Source: Muricoccus pecuniae
GTDB lineage: Bacteria; Pseudomonadota; Alphaproteobacteria; Acetobacterales; Acetobacteraceae
Assembly: GCF_014199205.1 (NCBI RefSeq)
Contig: NZ_JACIJD010000014.1
Span: 62,001-126,000 of the forward strand
Direction: 5' to 3'
Length of the DNA stretch: 64,000 bases
The stretch's first letter is position 1. Each line of letters opens with the position of its first letter. Shown piece after piece: positions 49,163-60,268 of this stretch. The translations under genes and the position numbers were made by a program. Below the pieces are notes generated by a model. The model searched no databases. It saw only the letters and a list, made by a program, of their open reading frames with translations, and had not been told where the DNA came from.

Positions 49163-50266
49163 TCAGCGCACCGTCTGCGCGGCGGTGAAAGCGAAGTTGT
49201 CGAATGAATTCTCGCTCACCCGATGCCAGGTATACACATCATCGCGGAAGCGGCGATGGCTCTCCATGATCCGCTTGAAACGCTCGTTCTTGCCCGCGAG
49301 CTCATCCATCACCTCGTTGGTCGCGCGCCAGGCGGCCTCGAGGATCGGGCGGGACCAGAAGCGAAGCTGCGCGCCGCCCGCGACGAGGCGGCGCAGCGCC
49401 TGCGGGTTCGCCACGTCGTACTTCGCCACCATTTCCGCATCCGCCTCGGCGGTCGCGACGGCGATCGCGGCCTTGTACGGGGCCGGCAGGGCGTCATAGG
49501 CGCGCTGGTTGGCGATGAAGTGGAGGCGCGCGCCCGGCTCCCAGAAGCCGGGGGCGTAGTAGTTCGGCGCCACCCGGGCAAAGCCGAGCTTCTCGTCGTC
49601 ATGCGGGCCGACGAACTCGGCCGCATCGATCGTGCCGCGCTCGAGCGAGGAGTAGATGTCGGAGGCCGGGACGACGGAGGCGGTCGCGCCCATCCTCTGG
49701 AAGACCTGGCCGGCGAGGCCGGTGATGCGGAACTTCAGGCCCTTCACGTCGTCCACGGTGCGGATCTCGCGCCGGAACCAGCCGCCCATCTGCGCGCCCG
49801 TGTCGCCACAGGGGAAGGCGACCGCGTTGTACTCGCGCATCATCTCGTTCATCAGGTCCTGCCCGCCGCCGTGGCGCAGCCAGGCCGTGTTCTGGCGGGT
49901 GTTCAGGCCGAAGGGCACGGCCGTGAAGAAGGCCAGCGCGGGGTCCTTGCCGATATAATAATAGGAAGCCGTGTGGGCGCACTCGATGCTGCCGGACTGC
50001 ACGGCATCCAGCGCGGCGAGGGCGGGGGCGATCTCGCCGCCCGGGAAGGCCTGGATGCGGAACCGGCCCTCGGTCAGCTCGCCCACGCGGCGGGCGACGG
50101 CCTCGGCGGTGCCCCAGAGGATGTCCGTGTTGCGCGGGAAGGAGGAGGTGAGCCGCCAGCGCACTTCGGGGTTGGTCTGGGCGATGGCCGGCGCGGCGAG
50201 GGCCACGGGCACCGCCGCGGCCGGCGCAGCGGTCAGCAGCGCGCGGCGATTCACGCGGGAAACCAT
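49163..50266 (-). CDS. TRAP transporter substrate-binding protein (DctP family), orphan
   Basis: A 367-residue periplasmic binding protein. The start at 50266 (MVSRVNRRALLTAAPAAAVP) gives a twin-arginine-type signal peptide cleaved near AIAQT, and AAAGGAA precedes it. The mature part shows WRLTSSFPRNTDILWG, FPGGEIAPALAALDAVQSG and IDAAEFVGPHDDEKLGFA, which resemble the 2-oxoacid-binding TakP subgroup. No dctQ or dctM permease gene is in the window, so the membrane partner must be elsewhere. It lies downstream of pheA on the same strand with about 80 bases between. Confidence 0.9.
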   Translation of the reverse strand: MVSRVNRRALLTAAPAAAVPVALAAPAIAQTNPEVRWRLTSSFPRNTDILWGTAEAVARRVGELTEGRFRIQAFPGGEIAPALAALDAVQSGSIECAHTASYYYIGKDPALAFFTAVPFGLNTRQNTAWLRHGGGQDLMNEMMREYNAVAFPCGDTGAQMGGWFRREIRTVDDVKGLKFRITGLAGQVFQRMGATASVVPASDIYSSLERGTIDAAEFVGPHDDEKLGFARVAPNYYAPGFWEPGARLHFIANQRAYDALPAPYKAAIAVATAEADAEMVAKYDVANPQALRRLVAGGAQLRFWSRPILEAAWRATNEVMDELAGKNERFKRIMESHRRFRDDVYTWHRVSENSFDNFAFTAAQTVR

Positions 50267-50344
50267 GATGCGACGTTCCTTTCCCTGAGAAGACGTATTG
50301 CGGGCGTGATAAGGCATCGGCGCCCGGTGCGGAAGCGTCGAGCC

Positions 50345-51199
50345 CTATTCCGCCGCCTCCGCCTGGAGCGCGCGATAGGGGTGGGCGGGGTAGCAGCCGA
50401 GGATGTGCACCTCGCGCGAGAAGAAGCGCAGCTCCTCCAGCGCCCGGCGCAGCGGCGGCTGGTCCGGGTGCCCGTCCACGTCGCAGAGGAACTGAACGGC
50501 GGTGAAGCGCCCATCCAGCATGTAGGATTCGAGCTTCGTCAGGTTCACGCCATTCGTCGCGAAGCCGCCCAGCGCCTTGTAGAGCGCGGCGGGGACGGAG
50601 CGGACGCGGAAGACGAAGGTCGTCACGCTGTCCGGCGCCGTGACGGGCGGGAGCGAGGGCTCGCGCGACATGATGTAGAAACGTGTGGTGTTGTGCGCCT
50701 CGTCCTCCACGTTTCGGCGAAGGACCTGGAGCCCGTAGATCTCGCCGGCCAGGGAGGAGGCGATCGCCGCGTCCTCCACCCCGCCGCGCTCGGCGATGAG
50801 GGCGGCCGCGCCGGCCGTGTCGGCCTCGATCACCGCCCCCCAGCGCATGTCGCGCAACAGGTTCAGCACCTGCCCGAGCGCGACGGGATGGGAATGGGCG
50901 CGGCGGATCGTCTCCAGCGTCGCCCCGGGCGGGGCCAGGACGCAGTGCTCCACGCGCTCATAGTGCTCGCCCACCACGTGCAGCCCCGATTCGGGCAGGA
51001 GCCGGTGGATATCCGGCACCCGGCCGGCGAGCGAGTTCTCGCAGGGGAGCATGGCCAGCTCCGCCCGGCCTTCCCGTACCGCGGCCATCGCGGCCTCGAA
51101 GGAGGGGCAGGGCAGGGTGGTCCAGCCGGGATAGGCGGCACGGCAGGCAAGGTCGGAATAGGCGCCGGCCAAGCCCTGGAAGGCAATGATCCCCGTCAT
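50345..51199 (-). CDS. pheA: Prephenate dehydratase PheA (monofunctional, with ACT domain)
   Basis: A 284-residue enzyme converting prephenate to phenylpyruvate in phenylalanine synthesis. The catalytic domain starts IAFQGLAGAYSDLACRAAYP and includes LPCENSLAGRV and HNTTRFYIMSR, with the TRF motif. A C-terminal ACT domain (about residues 190-270) with NLTKLESYMLDGRF gives feedback control by phenylalanine. No chorismate mutase domain is fused. The ATG overlaps the kdsB stop by four bases (ATGA), which fixes the start and couples it to kdsB. Confidence 0.96.
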   Translation of the reverse strand: MTGIIAFQGLAGAYSDLACRAAYPGWTTLPCPSFEAAMAAVREGRAELAMLPCENSLAGRVPDIHRLLPESGLHVVGEHYERVEHCVLAPPGATLETIRRAHSHPVALGQVLNLLRDMRWGAVIEADTAGAAALIAERGGVEDAAIASSLAGEIYGLQVLRRNVEDEAHNTTRFYIMSREPSLPPVTAPDSVTTFVFRVRSVPAALYKALGGFATNGVNLTKLESYMLDGRFTAVQFLCDVDGHPDQPPLRRALEELRFFSREVHILGCYPAHPYRALQAEAAE

Positions 51200-51993
51200 G
51201 GGGCGTTCCCCCTCGTCTCGCTGGCCGCGCCTCTGTGGGCGGCGAGGCCGGGATGAAGCACCGCACGGGCCCGGGCGAGGTCGGCCGGCGTGTCCACGCC
51301 GAAGGGCGCGTGGTCCACGCGGGCTACGGCGATCCGCATCCCGGCCTCCAGGGCGCGGAGCTGCTCCAGTTTCTCCCGGAGTTCGAGCGGGCTGGCCGGC
51401 AGGGCCACGAAGCGTGCGAGCGCCGCGCGCCGGTAGGCGTAGAGGCCGATATGGTGCCAGAGCGGCCCGTCGCCCGAGGGGATGGGGTGGCGGGAGAAGT
51501 AGAGTGCGGGCGCGATCTCGGCCCCCGGGGGGAAGGCGCAGGCGCATTTCACCACGCTGGGCGCCGCGGCCTCCTCGGCGCTCACCACGGGGGCGACGAG
51601 GCTGGCAATGTCGATCGCCGGATCGGAGAGCGGGGAGAGAACCTTGCGCAGGAGCTCCGGCTGGATGGCGGGCAGGTCGCCCTGCAGGTTCACCACTACG
51701 TCATACGCGCCGCCCGGATCCAGGATCGCCAGGGCGCGCTCGATCCGGTCCGTGCCGGAGGGGAGGTCGTCCGCCACCAGCACGGCCGTTCCCCCTGCCG
51801 CCTTCACGGCCGCCTCGATCTCCGGCGCGTCGCAGGCGACCGCCACGGGCCCGATCCCGGCGGCCTGAGCTGCCTCCAGCACGTGCACGATCATCGGGCG
51901 CCCGTGGATATGCGCCATCGGCTTGCCCGGCAGCCGGGTGGAGGCCATGCGGGCGGGGATGAGAACGATCGGGTTCGGACGGGGCGAATTCAC
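51196..51993 (-). CDS. kdsB: 3-deoxy-manno-octulosonate cytidylyltransferase KdsB
   Basis: A 265-residue CMP-KDO synthetase that activates KDO for lipopolysaccharide inner core. The nucleotide-binding N-terminus is IVLIPARMASTRLPGKPMAH; VNLQGDLPAIQPELL and HHIGLYAYRRAALARF also match the family. The Asp-binding QGD motif is intact. It is first of a kdsB-pheA pair on this strand and is divergent from a cytochrome c gene across 159 bases. The pairing with pheA joins unrelated pathways but is compact here. Confidence 0.96.
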   Translation of the reverse strand: MNSPRPNPIVLIPARMASTRLPGKPMAHIHGRPMIVHVLEAAQAAGIGPVAVACDAPEIEAAVKAAGGTAVLVADDLPSGTDRIERALAILDPGGAYDVVVNLQGDLPAIQPELLRKVLSPLSDPAIDIASLVAPVVSAEEAAAPSVVKCACAFPPGAEIAPALYFSRHPIPSGDGPLWHHIGLYAYRRAALARFVALPASPLELREKLEQLRALEAGMRIAVARVDHAPFGVDTPADLARARAVLHPGLAAHRGAASETRGNAP

Positions 51994-52152
51994 GCGCGGG
52001 CCTTCGCGGAAGCGGCCCGGCCCGCCACGGGTTGTCGTGGGAGGCCGGGATCATTATGGTCCGCGGGCTTCTAGCCGCGACGGCGGAGTCACGCAAACGC
52101 GCGGACCGTCAGGCGTTAGAGTGCGGCACAACACGGGATTCGGGCAGGGCGT

Positions 52153-52686
52153 ATGAGCCTGGAAGCTAACAAGGCGTTTGCGGCGGTCCTCACCGCTGGC
52201 ATCAGCTTCATGGTCGCCGGCCTGGTCGGCGGGCTGGTCGTGCACCCCCAGCGGCTGGAGAAACCGGCGATCGAGACGGGCGAGGTGGTGGCCGCGGCCG
52301 CCCCGGCGGCGCCGGCGGCCCTGGAGCCGATCGGGCCGCTGCTCGCCAGCGCAAACGCCCAGAACGGCCAGACGATCATGAGCCGCCAGTGCGCGGCCTG
52401 CCACAGCTGGAACGAGGGTGGGCGCAACGCGGTCGGCCCCAATCTCTACGGCGTGGTCGGTGGCCCGCACGCGCATCGGGACGACTTCAACTACTCCCCC
52501 GCGATGAAGGCGTTGCACGACAAAAACTGGGACTACGAGGCCCTGAACGCCTTCCTCTATCGCCCCGCGCAGGCCATTGCCGGCACGCGCATGGCCTTTG
52601 CCGGGCTGAACCAGCCACAGCAGCGCGCGGACGTGATCGCCTATCTCCGCACGCTCGCGGCCAACCCGGCGCCGCTGCCGCAGTAA
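52153..52686 (+). CDS. Membrane-anchored cytochrome c (CycM/c552-like)
   Basis: A 177-residue class I cytochrome c. An uncleaved N-terminal anchor (AFAAVLTAGISFMVAGLVGG) is followed by an Ala/Pro linker and a haem domain with CAACH in RQCAACHSWNEGG. VGPNLYGVVGGPHAHRDDFN and GTRMAFAGL (distal Met) match mitochondrial-type and CycM cytochromes. In alphaproteobacteria such proteins move electrons between bc1-like complexes and oxidases at the membrane. The ATG lies 159 bases from the divergent kdsB. Its TAA overlaps the next ATG by one base (TAATG). Confidence 0.92.
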   Translation: MSLEANKAFAAVLTAGISFMVAGLVGGLVVHPQRLEKPAIETGEVVAAAAPAAPAALEPIGPLLASANAQNGQTIMSRQCAACHSWNEGGRNAVGPNLYGVVGGPHAHRDDFNYSPAMKALHDKNWDYEALNAFLYRPAQAIAGTRMAFAGLNQPQQRADVIAYLRTLAANPAPLPQ

Positions 52687-53459
52687 TGGAAGGGCTGGTC
52701 GCCTCGGCAGAGGCCGCGGCGGATCTGGCGGGGGCGGTCATCCGCCCCCTTTTCCGTTCGGCCCTGCTGGTCGAGGCGAAGGGCGACGCAAGCCCCGTCA
52801 CCGAGGCCGACCGGGGCGCCGAGCGCGCCATCCGGGATCATATCGCGCGCCACCACCCCGACCACGGCGTGATCGGGGAGGAATACGGGCCGGAGCGCCC
52901 GGAAGCCGAATGGGTCTGGGTGCTGGACCCCATCGACGGCACGCGCGCCTTCGTCACCGGCCGCCCGATCTTCGGCACGCTGATCGGCCTGCTCCACCGG
53001 GGCCGCCCCGTGCTCGGGATCATCGACCAGCCCGCGACCGGCGAGCGCTGGATCGGGGTCGAGGGGCGGCGCACGACCTTTCGCGGCCCGTTCGGGGGCA
53101 GCGTGGGCTGCCGGCCCTGCCCTGAGATTGGCGGGGCGGAACTCTCCTGCACCAGCCCCGACATGTTCCCGCCCGGCCGGGACGCCGGATTCGGGGCCCT
53201 CCGCCGCGCCGCGCGGCGCACGACCTGGGGCGGGGACTGCTACAGCTACGGCCTCGTCGCGCTCGGCTTGATCGATATCGTCGTGGAGGCTGCCATGAAA
53301 CCCTGGGACTGGGGTGCCCTGGTTCCGGTGATCGAGGGCGCGGGAGGCCGCGTGACCGACCATGCGGGCCGCCCGCTGACGCTGGAATCGGGCGGGGACG
53401 TGCTGGCGGTGGGCGACCCCGCGCTGCTGCCTGCCTGCGCCGCGTTGCTATCCGTTTGA
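52686..53459 (+). CDS. hisN: Inositol-monophosphatase-family phosphatase, probably histidinol-phosphatase HisN
   Basis: A 257-residue metal-dependent phosphatase with the first metal-binding motif GEEYGPE, the second WVLDPIDGTRAFVTGRP and the third KPWDWGALVPVIEGAGG. RAFVTGRPIFGTLIGL is typical of the HisN branch that makes histidinol in actinobacteria and alphaproteobacteria, rather than true inositol phosphatases. The assignment within the family is by resemblance only. The ATG overlaps the cytochrome stop by one base. yejA follows 46 bases later. Confidence 0.85.
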   Translation: MEGLVASAEAAADLAGAVIRPLFRSALLVEAKGDASPVTEADRGAERAIRDHIARHHPDHGVIGEEYGPERPEAEWVWVLDPIDGTRAFVTGRPIFGTLIGLLHRGRPVLGIIDQPATGERWIGVEGRRTTFRGPFGGSVGCRPCPEIGGAELSCTSPDMFPPGRDAGFGALRRAARRTTWGGDCYSYGLVALGLIDIVVEAAMKPWDWGALVPVIEGAGGRVTDHAGRPLTLESGGDVLAVGDPALLPACAALLSV

Positions 53460-53505
53460 AACCTGCCTGTTGAGGGACGGGGAAATAGCCCCCACTCTCC
53501 CACCC

Positions 53506-55344
53506 ATGCGCCGCCGCACCCTCCTCGCTACCGGTCTCGCCGCCGGCTTGCCCGCTCTCCCCGTGCTCGCCCAGGGAGCGCCCGCCGCGCCTCGCCGCGT
53601 GCACGCGCTCTCCCTGCTGGGGGAGCCGAACCTGCCGGCGGAGTTCACGCATTTCCCCTGGGTGAACCCGGAGGCGCCGAAGGGCGGGGAGATCACCCTC
53701 TACGCCCTCGGCAGCTTTGACAGCTTCAACCCCTATATCCTCCGCGGCACGGCGGCCGTCGGCAGCGGGGTGCTCTACGATACCCTGCTGAAGCAGAGCT
53801 CCGACGAGGCGAGCGCCGAGTACGGCCACCTTGCCGGCGTGGTGGAACTGCCCGCCGACGGGCGCGGCGTGACCTTCGAGCTGCGGGAGGGCGCGCGCTG
53901 GCATGACGGCCGCCCCATCACCGCCGATGATGTCGTCTGGACCTTCAACACGCTGCGCCAGCACGGCCGCCCCTTCTACCGCGCCTATTGGGCGGACGTG
54001 TCCGAGGTGGTGGCCGAGGGGCCGCGCCGCGTGGCCTTCCGTTTCTCGACCGACCAGAACCGCGAGCTCTCCCTCATCCTCGGCCAGCTCGCCGTGCTGC
54101 CGAAGCACTGGTGGGAGGGGCGGGACTTCACCCGCCCGCTGCTGGAAGCGCCGCTCGGATCCGGCCCCTATCGGATCGAGCGCTTCGAGGCCGGGCGTTC
54201 CGTCGCCTATCGCCGCGTGGCCGATTACTGGGGCCGCGACCTGCCCACGATGAAGGGCACGAACAACTTCGACGTCATGCGATACGAGTATTACCGCGAC
54301 GCCACGGTCTCGCTGGAGGCGTTCAAGGCGGGAAGCATCGACTTCCGCACGGAGAACGTCGCGCGGGACTGGGCCACGGGCTACGACTTTCCCGCCGTGC
54401 GCCGCGGCCTGGTGAAGCGCGACGAGATCCGCCACGAGCTGCCGACCGGGCTGCAGGGCTTCATCATGAACGAGCGCCGGCCCCTGTTCCAGGACCGGCG
54501 CGTGCGCGAGGCGCTCGGCCTCGTCTTCGATTTCGAGTGGATGAACGCCAACCTCTTCTACGGCTCCTACACGCGCACGAGCTCCTACTTCTCCAACTCC
54601 GATTTCGCCTCGCGCGGGCTGCCCGAGGGCCGGGAGAGGGAGATCCTGGAGCGATTCCGCGACCGCCTCCCGCCCGAGGTGCTGACGCGCGAGTTCAAGG
54701 TCCCCGTCACGGATGGCAGCGGCAACAACCGCGAGGGTGCCCGCCGCGCGCTGGAGCTGCTGCGCGAGGCCGGCTGGACCGTGCGCGACCGCCGCCTGAC
54801 GAATGCCCAGGGCCAGCGCTTCGAGTTCGAGATCCTGCTGAACGGCCCTACCTTCGAGCGCGTCGCCCTGCCCTACATCCAGTCCCTTCAGCGCCTGGGC
54901 ATTGAGGCGCGCGTCCGCACGGTGGACCCGCCGCAGTATCAGGTGCGGATGGACGGCTTCGACTACGACATGACGGTGGAGGTGTTCGGCCAGTCCTCCT
55001 CCCCCGGAAACGAGCAGCGCGACTACTGGACGAGCGCGAAGGCGGAGGAGAACGGCAGCCGCAACACGGTCGGGATCAAGGACCCCGTGGTGGACGCGAT
55101 CGTGGAGATGATCGTCAACGCCCAGACGATCGAGGAACTGACCGCGGCCTGCCGCGCGCTCGACCGCGTGCTGCTCTGGGGCTTCCACTCCATCCCGCAA
55201 TGGCACAGCCGCAGCTTCCGCCTGGCCTGGTGGGACAAGTTCGGCCGCCCCGAGCGCAATCCGCGCCGCGCTCTCGGCCTGGACAGCTGGTGGGTGGACC
55301 CGGCGAAGGAGCGCGCCCTCGCTGCCGCCCGGAGCGCGGGCTAG
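53506..55344 (+). CDS. yejA: ABC transporter substrate-binding protein YejA-like
   Basis: A 612-residue periplasmic binding protein of family 5. The start at 53506 gives a signal peptide MRRRTLLATGLAAGLPALPV ending near VLAQG; an ATG-like start at 53470 has no such reason. LGEPNLPAEFTHFPWVNPEA near the N-terminus, and GLQGFIMNERRPLFQDRRV, are typical of YejA proteins. In E. coli YejABEF takes up peptides including microcin C. It heads yejABEF, and yejB starts with TTG three bases after its stop. Confidence 0.92.
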   Translation: MRRRTLLATGLAAGLPALPVLAQGAPAAPRRVHALSLLGEPNLPAEFTHFPWVNPEAPKGGEITLYALGSFDSFNPYILRGTAAVGSGVLYDTLLKQSSDEASAEYGHLAGVVELPADGRGVTFELREGARWHDGRPITADDVVWTFNTLRQHGRPFYRAYWADVSEVVAEGPRRVAFRFSTDQNRELSLILGQLAVLPKHWWEGRDFTRPLLEAPLGSGPYRIERFEAGRSVAYRRVADYWGRDLPTMKGTNNFDVMRYEYYRDATVSLEAFKAGSIDFRTENVARDWATGYDFPAVRRGLVKRDEIRHELPTGLQGFIMNERRPLFQDRRVREALGLVFDFEWMNANLFYGSYTRTSSYFSNSDFASRGLPEGREREILERFRDRLPPEVLTREFKVPVTDGSGNNREGARRALELLREAGWTVRDRRLTNAQGQRFEFEILLNGPTFERVALPYIQSLQRLGIEARVRTVDPPQYQVRMDGFDYDMTVEVFGQSSSPGNEQRDYWTSAKAEENGSRNTVGIKDPVVDAIVEMIVNAQTIEELTAACRALDRVLLWGFHSIPQWHSRSFRLAWWDKFGRPERNPRRALGLDSWWVDPAKERALAAARSAG

Positions 55345-55347
55345 GCC

Positions 55348-56457
55348 TTGGGCGCCTATCTCCTCCGCCGGCTGGCGCTGCTGGTGCCGACGCTCTTCGG
55401 CATCATCCTCATCAACTTCGCCGTCACTCAATTCGCGCCGGGCGGGCCGGTGGAGCAGATGATCGCCGAGCTGCGCGGCGAGGGCGACACCACCCTCGGC
55501 CGCTTGACGGGCGAGGGCGGCGGCGAGACCCGAGCCCCGCGTCCGCAGGATCAGACGAGCGGGGAGGGGCCGCGCTCCACCTATCGCGGCGCGCGCGGGC
55601 TGGACCCCGCCGTCGTCGCCGAGATCGAACGCAGCTTCGGCTTCGACAAGCCGGCCAGCGAGCGCTTCATCGAGATGATCGGCAACTACCTGCGCTTCGA
55701 CTTCGGGCGGTCGCTGTTCCGGGACCGCCCCGTGGTGGACCTCATCCTGGAGAAGATGCCCGTCTCCATCTCGCTCGGCCTCTGGTCCACCCTCATCATC
55801 TATCTCGTCTCCATTCCCCTGGGCATCCGCAAGGCCGTGCGCGACGGCACGCGTTTCGACGCCTGGACATCGGGCGTGGTGCTGCTGGGCTACGCCATCC
55901 CCGGCTTCCTTTTCGCCATCCTGCTCGTGGTGCTCTTCGCCGGCGGGTCCTTCGTGCAGTGGTTTCCCCTGCGCGGCCTGACCACCAGCGGCAGCGAGAC
56001 CTGGCCTTTCTGGCAGCGCGCGGCGGACTACGCCTGGCACATGGTGCTGCCCACCATCGCCCTCGTCGTCGGCGGCTTCGCCGGGCTGACGATGCTGACG
56101 AAGAACGCCTTCCTCGACGAGATCAACAAGCAGTACGTCCTCACCGCCCGCGCCAAGGGGGCGGGGGAGGGGCGGGTGCTCTACGGCCACATCTTCCGCA
56201 ATGCGATGCTGCTGATCATTGCGGGGTTCCCCGCCGCCTTCATCGGCATCCTCTTCACCGGCGCGCTGCTGGTGGAGATCGTGTTCAGCCTCGACGGCCT
56301 CGGCCTGCTCGGCTTCGAATCCGCCATCCGCCGCGACTACCCCGTGATGTTCGCCACTCTCTACATCTTCACCCTCCTCGGCCTCGTCATGCAGATCGTG
56401 GGCGATATCAGCTACACGCTGGTGGACCCCCGCATCGATTTCAGCGCGCGCCGTTGA
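55348..56457 (+). CDS. yejB: ABC transporter permease YejB
   Basis: A 369-residue permease beginning with TTG; the N-terminus [20 protein letters not shown] aligns with E. coli YejB (GAYLIRRLLLVIPTLW), which decides the start. The extended periplasmic loop [20 protein letters not shown] and [12 protein letters not shown] are also shared with YejB, and [20 protein letters not shown] is the coupling region. It is an inner-membrane channel subunit. The stop overlaps the yejE TTG (TTGA). Confidence 0.95.
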   Translation: MGAYLLRRLALLVPTLFGIILINFAVTQFAPGGPVEQMIAELRGEGDTTLGRLTGEGGGETRAPRPQDQTSGEGPRSTYRGARGLDPAVVAEIERSFGFDKPASERFIEMIGNYLRFDFGRSLFRDRPVVDLILEKMPVSISLGLWSTLIIYLVSIPLGIRKAVRDGTRFDAWTSGVVLLGYAIPGFLFAILLVVLFAGGSFVQWFPLRGLTTSGSETWPFWQRAADYAWHMVLPTIALVVGGFAGLTMLTKNAFLDEINKQYVLTARAKGAGEGRVLYGHIFRNAMLLIIAGFPAAFIGILFTGALLVEIVFSLDGLGLLGFESAIRRDYPVMFATLYIFTLLGLVMQIVGDISYTLVDPRIDFSARR

Positions 56458-57487
56458 CCCTCTCGCCCCTCACGCGCCGCCGCCTCGCCAACTTCCGCGC
56501 CAACCGGCGGGGATGGTGGTCGCTCTGGATCTTCGCCGCTCTTTTCCTGCTCACGCTCTTCGCGGAGGTGATCGCGAACGATCGCCCGATCGTCGCGCGG
56601 GTGGAGGGGCAATGGTTCTTCCCCGTGGCCGTCGAGTACGCCGAGAGCGATATCCTGAGCGACGGCTTTCCCACCACCGCCGACTGGCACGACCCCGTGC
56701 TGGCCGAGGAGGTGGAGAAGCGCGGCTGGGCGATCTGGCCGCCGATCCGCTACAGCCACCGCACCATGGTGCGCGACCTCGGCCGCCCCGCGCCGTCACC
56801 GCCTTCCGCCCGCAACCCTCTCGGCACGGATGACCAGGCGAGGGACGTGCTGGCGCGGGTGATCCACGGCTTCCGCATCTCCGTGCTCTTCGGCTTCACC
56901 CTCACCATTCTCTCCTCCGTCGTCGGCATCGCTGCGGGCGCGGTGCAGGGCTATTACGGCGGCTGGGTGGACCTGATCTTCCAGCGCGTGATCGAGATCT
57001 GGTCGGGGATGCCGCAGCTCCTGCTGCTCATCATTCTCGCCAGCGTCATCGAGCCGAGCTTCCTCTCCCTTCTCGGCTTCCTCCTGCTGTTCTCCTGGAT
57101 GGCGCTGACGGGGGTGGTGCGGGCGGAGTTCCTGCGCGGCCGGAACCTCGACTACGTCCGCGCCGCGCGCGCGCTCGGCGTGTCGGACGCCCGGCTGATG
57201 ACGCGCCACATCCTGCCCAACGCCATGGTGGCCACCCTGACCATGCTGCCCTTCATCCTCGCGGGCTCCGTCACCGTGCTGGCCAGCCTCGACTTCCTCG
57301 GCTTCGGCCTGCCGCCGGGCTCGCCCTCCCTCGGAGAGCTCGTCAGCCAGGCGAAGAACAATCTCCAGGCGCCCTGGCTCGGCATCACGGCCTTCGTCGT
57401 GCTCGGCGGCATGCTCACCCTGCTCGCCTTCATCGGGGAAGCCGTGCGCGACGCCTTCGATCCCCGCAAGCAGCCCGGGGGTGGCCG

Positions 57488-57491
<4 letters not shown>
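56454..57491 (+). CDS. yejE: ABC transporter permease YejE
   Basis: A 345-residue permease starting with TTG in a TTGA overlap. The N-terminal [19 protein letters not shown] corresponds to E. coli YejE (RWARFRHNRRGYWSLWIF). The long periplasmic region [16 protein letters not shown] and [20 protein letters not shown] is YejE-like, and [19 protein letters not shown] is the coupling loop. Its stop overlaps the yejF GTG (GTGA). It forms the channel with YejB. Confidence 0.95.
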
Positions 57492-59098
<1,607 letters not shown>

Positions 59099-59250
59099 GG
59101 CCGATCCCGTTCCGGCTGGTCGCCGGGGCGGGACCGGCTCCGCGAATAGCAGGCTGGAGCGGTCGAGTTGATTCAAGGCGAACAGGAACTCCTCTGGCCC
59201 GAGGTGCCGGCGGGAAGGCCGGCCCCGTCGGTGCCCTGGGGGAGGCGCGC

Positions 59251-59667
59251 ATGAACGAGCTGGAACGCCTGAAGGAGCTGCTCGACCAGGGGCAGGTGAA
59301 GCTCGGCGTCAATATCCGGCAAATGAACGCGCCGGGCTCCCCGGTCTATCGCACCTGGGAGAACATCACCGTGCCGTCGCTGCTGCTCGTGACCAGCCTC
59401 CTGGCCACGATGTACGTCCATACCTGGATCGGCTTCGCTATCCTGGCCGGCGGCGCCGCGTGGTGGATCCTGAGGGTGCTGCCGCGCATCCGCGACGGTG
59501 TCTTCGACCGAAGCGCTGCCTTCGCTCTGTCGAGCGAGGCGGCCTTCGATGCGCTCTGGGCGCGCGGCGTGCTCAGCCTCTATGCGAAGATGCCGGACGG
59601 GACGGAGCGTGCCGCCGCCAAGCGGCAGGACTGGCGTGCCTTCGTGCGCTCCCTGGCAGAGGAGTGA
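59251..59667 (+). CDS. Small membrane protein of unknown function
   Basis: A 138-residue protein with a GGGGGAGG ribosome-binding site before the ATG. An N-terminal charged helix (MNELERLKELLDQGQVKLGV) is followed by a two-helix hairpin around residues 42-75 (VPSLLLVTSLLATMYVHTW and GFAILAGGAAWWIL) and a soluble C-terminal tail rich in Ala, Arg and Asp. I know no family for it. It is downstream of yejF but separated by 152 bases. A hairpin follows its stop. Confidence 0.75.
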   Translation: MNELERLKELLDQGQVKLGVNIRQMNAPGSPVYRTWENITVPSLLLVTSLLATMYVHTWIGFAILAGGAAWWILRVLPRIRDGVFDRSAAFALSSEAAFDALWARGVLSLYAKMPDGTERAAAKRQDWRAFVRSLAEE

Positions 59668-59689
59668 CCTCCGCCTGAGCCGAGCGGGT

Positions 59690-59707
59690 GGGCCGGCTTC
59701 CCGGCCC
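59690..59707 (+). terminator. Hairpin after the small membrane protein gene
   Basis: Perfect 7-base arms GGGCCGG (59690-59696) and CCGGCCC (59701-59707) with a CTTC loop, 22 bases after the stop at 59667 and in the gap between convergent genes. No T-run is seen. Confidence 0.5.
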
Positions 59708-59713
59708 GTGCGC

Positions 59714-59741
59714 CCCGGCAGGAACGACCCGGCAGGAACGA
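59714..59741. repeat. Two tandem copies of a 14-base unit
   Basis: CCCGGCAGGAACGA is repeated exactly, head to tail, at 59714-59727 and 59728-59741, immediately beyond the stop of the minus-strand MarR gene. It may be replication slippage or a 3' untranslated element; its function is unknown. Confidence 0.7.
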
Positions 59742-59745
59742 AGCG

Positions 59746-60156
59746 TCAGCCCGCGCGCTTGGCCGCCATCTGTGAGTTGGCCGGCTGGGCGGAGGCCTTC
59801 GCGTCCTCGTCCTCGGCGGCAGCGGCGGCTTCACCCATGATACTGCGCATCTCTCGCAAGAGAGCCGCGCCCTTCACCGTGCGCTGCACGAGAACCGAGC
59901 GCCGGTCCTGGGGGTCGGTCTTGCGCCGGGCAAAGTCCAGCTCGCCCAGGCGGTCCAGCGCGCGGGTGATCGCCGGCTTGGACACGTTCAGCGAGGCGGC
60001 CAGGCCGCGGACGGTGTGCGGGCCCTCGCCGAGATAGACGGTCAGGAACACGCCAAGCTGCCGGGCCGAGAGATCGGGACCGTCACGGCGCACCATGGCC
60101 ACGATCGTGTCACGCAGGATACCGACGAACTGGTCCGGTGTGCCTTGCACGGGCAT
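59746..60156 (-). CDS. MarR-family transcriptional regulator
   Basis: A 136-residue winged-helix regulator. HTVRGLAASLNVSKPAITRA contains the helix-turn-helix and DPQDRRSVLVQRT forms the beta wing typical of MarR proteins. An N-terminal dimerisation helix and a C-terminal Ala-rich acidic tail flank it. It is a cytoplasmic dimer acting on DNA, with ligand and targets unknown. A GAAGGAA sequence lies upstream at a rather long distance from the ATG. The aminopeptidase gene ends 112 bases upstream on the same strand. Confidence 0.9.
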   Translation of the reverse strand: MPVQGTPDQFVGILRDTIVAMVRRDGPDLSARQLGVFLTVYLGEGPHTVRGLAASLNVSKPAITRALDRLGELDFARRKTDPQDRRSVLVQRTVKGAALLREMRSIMGEAAAAAEDEDAKASAQPANSQMAAKRAG

Positions 60157-60268
60157 CGGAGAGCATTCCTTCTCATGGGGCGCCCCGGGTCGGGGGAGCG
60201 CCGTGCAACATCATTGACCGGGTGTGGGTTTCCCGGTTCGGCCCGAGCCAGCCGCGCGGATAACCCGC

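Noticed and set aside
53020-56190. Minus-strand open frame of over 1000 codons opposite hisN-yejA-yejB
   Set aside because: It spans three genuine genes and their intergenic gaps and has no recognisable domain, so it is a codon-bias artefact.
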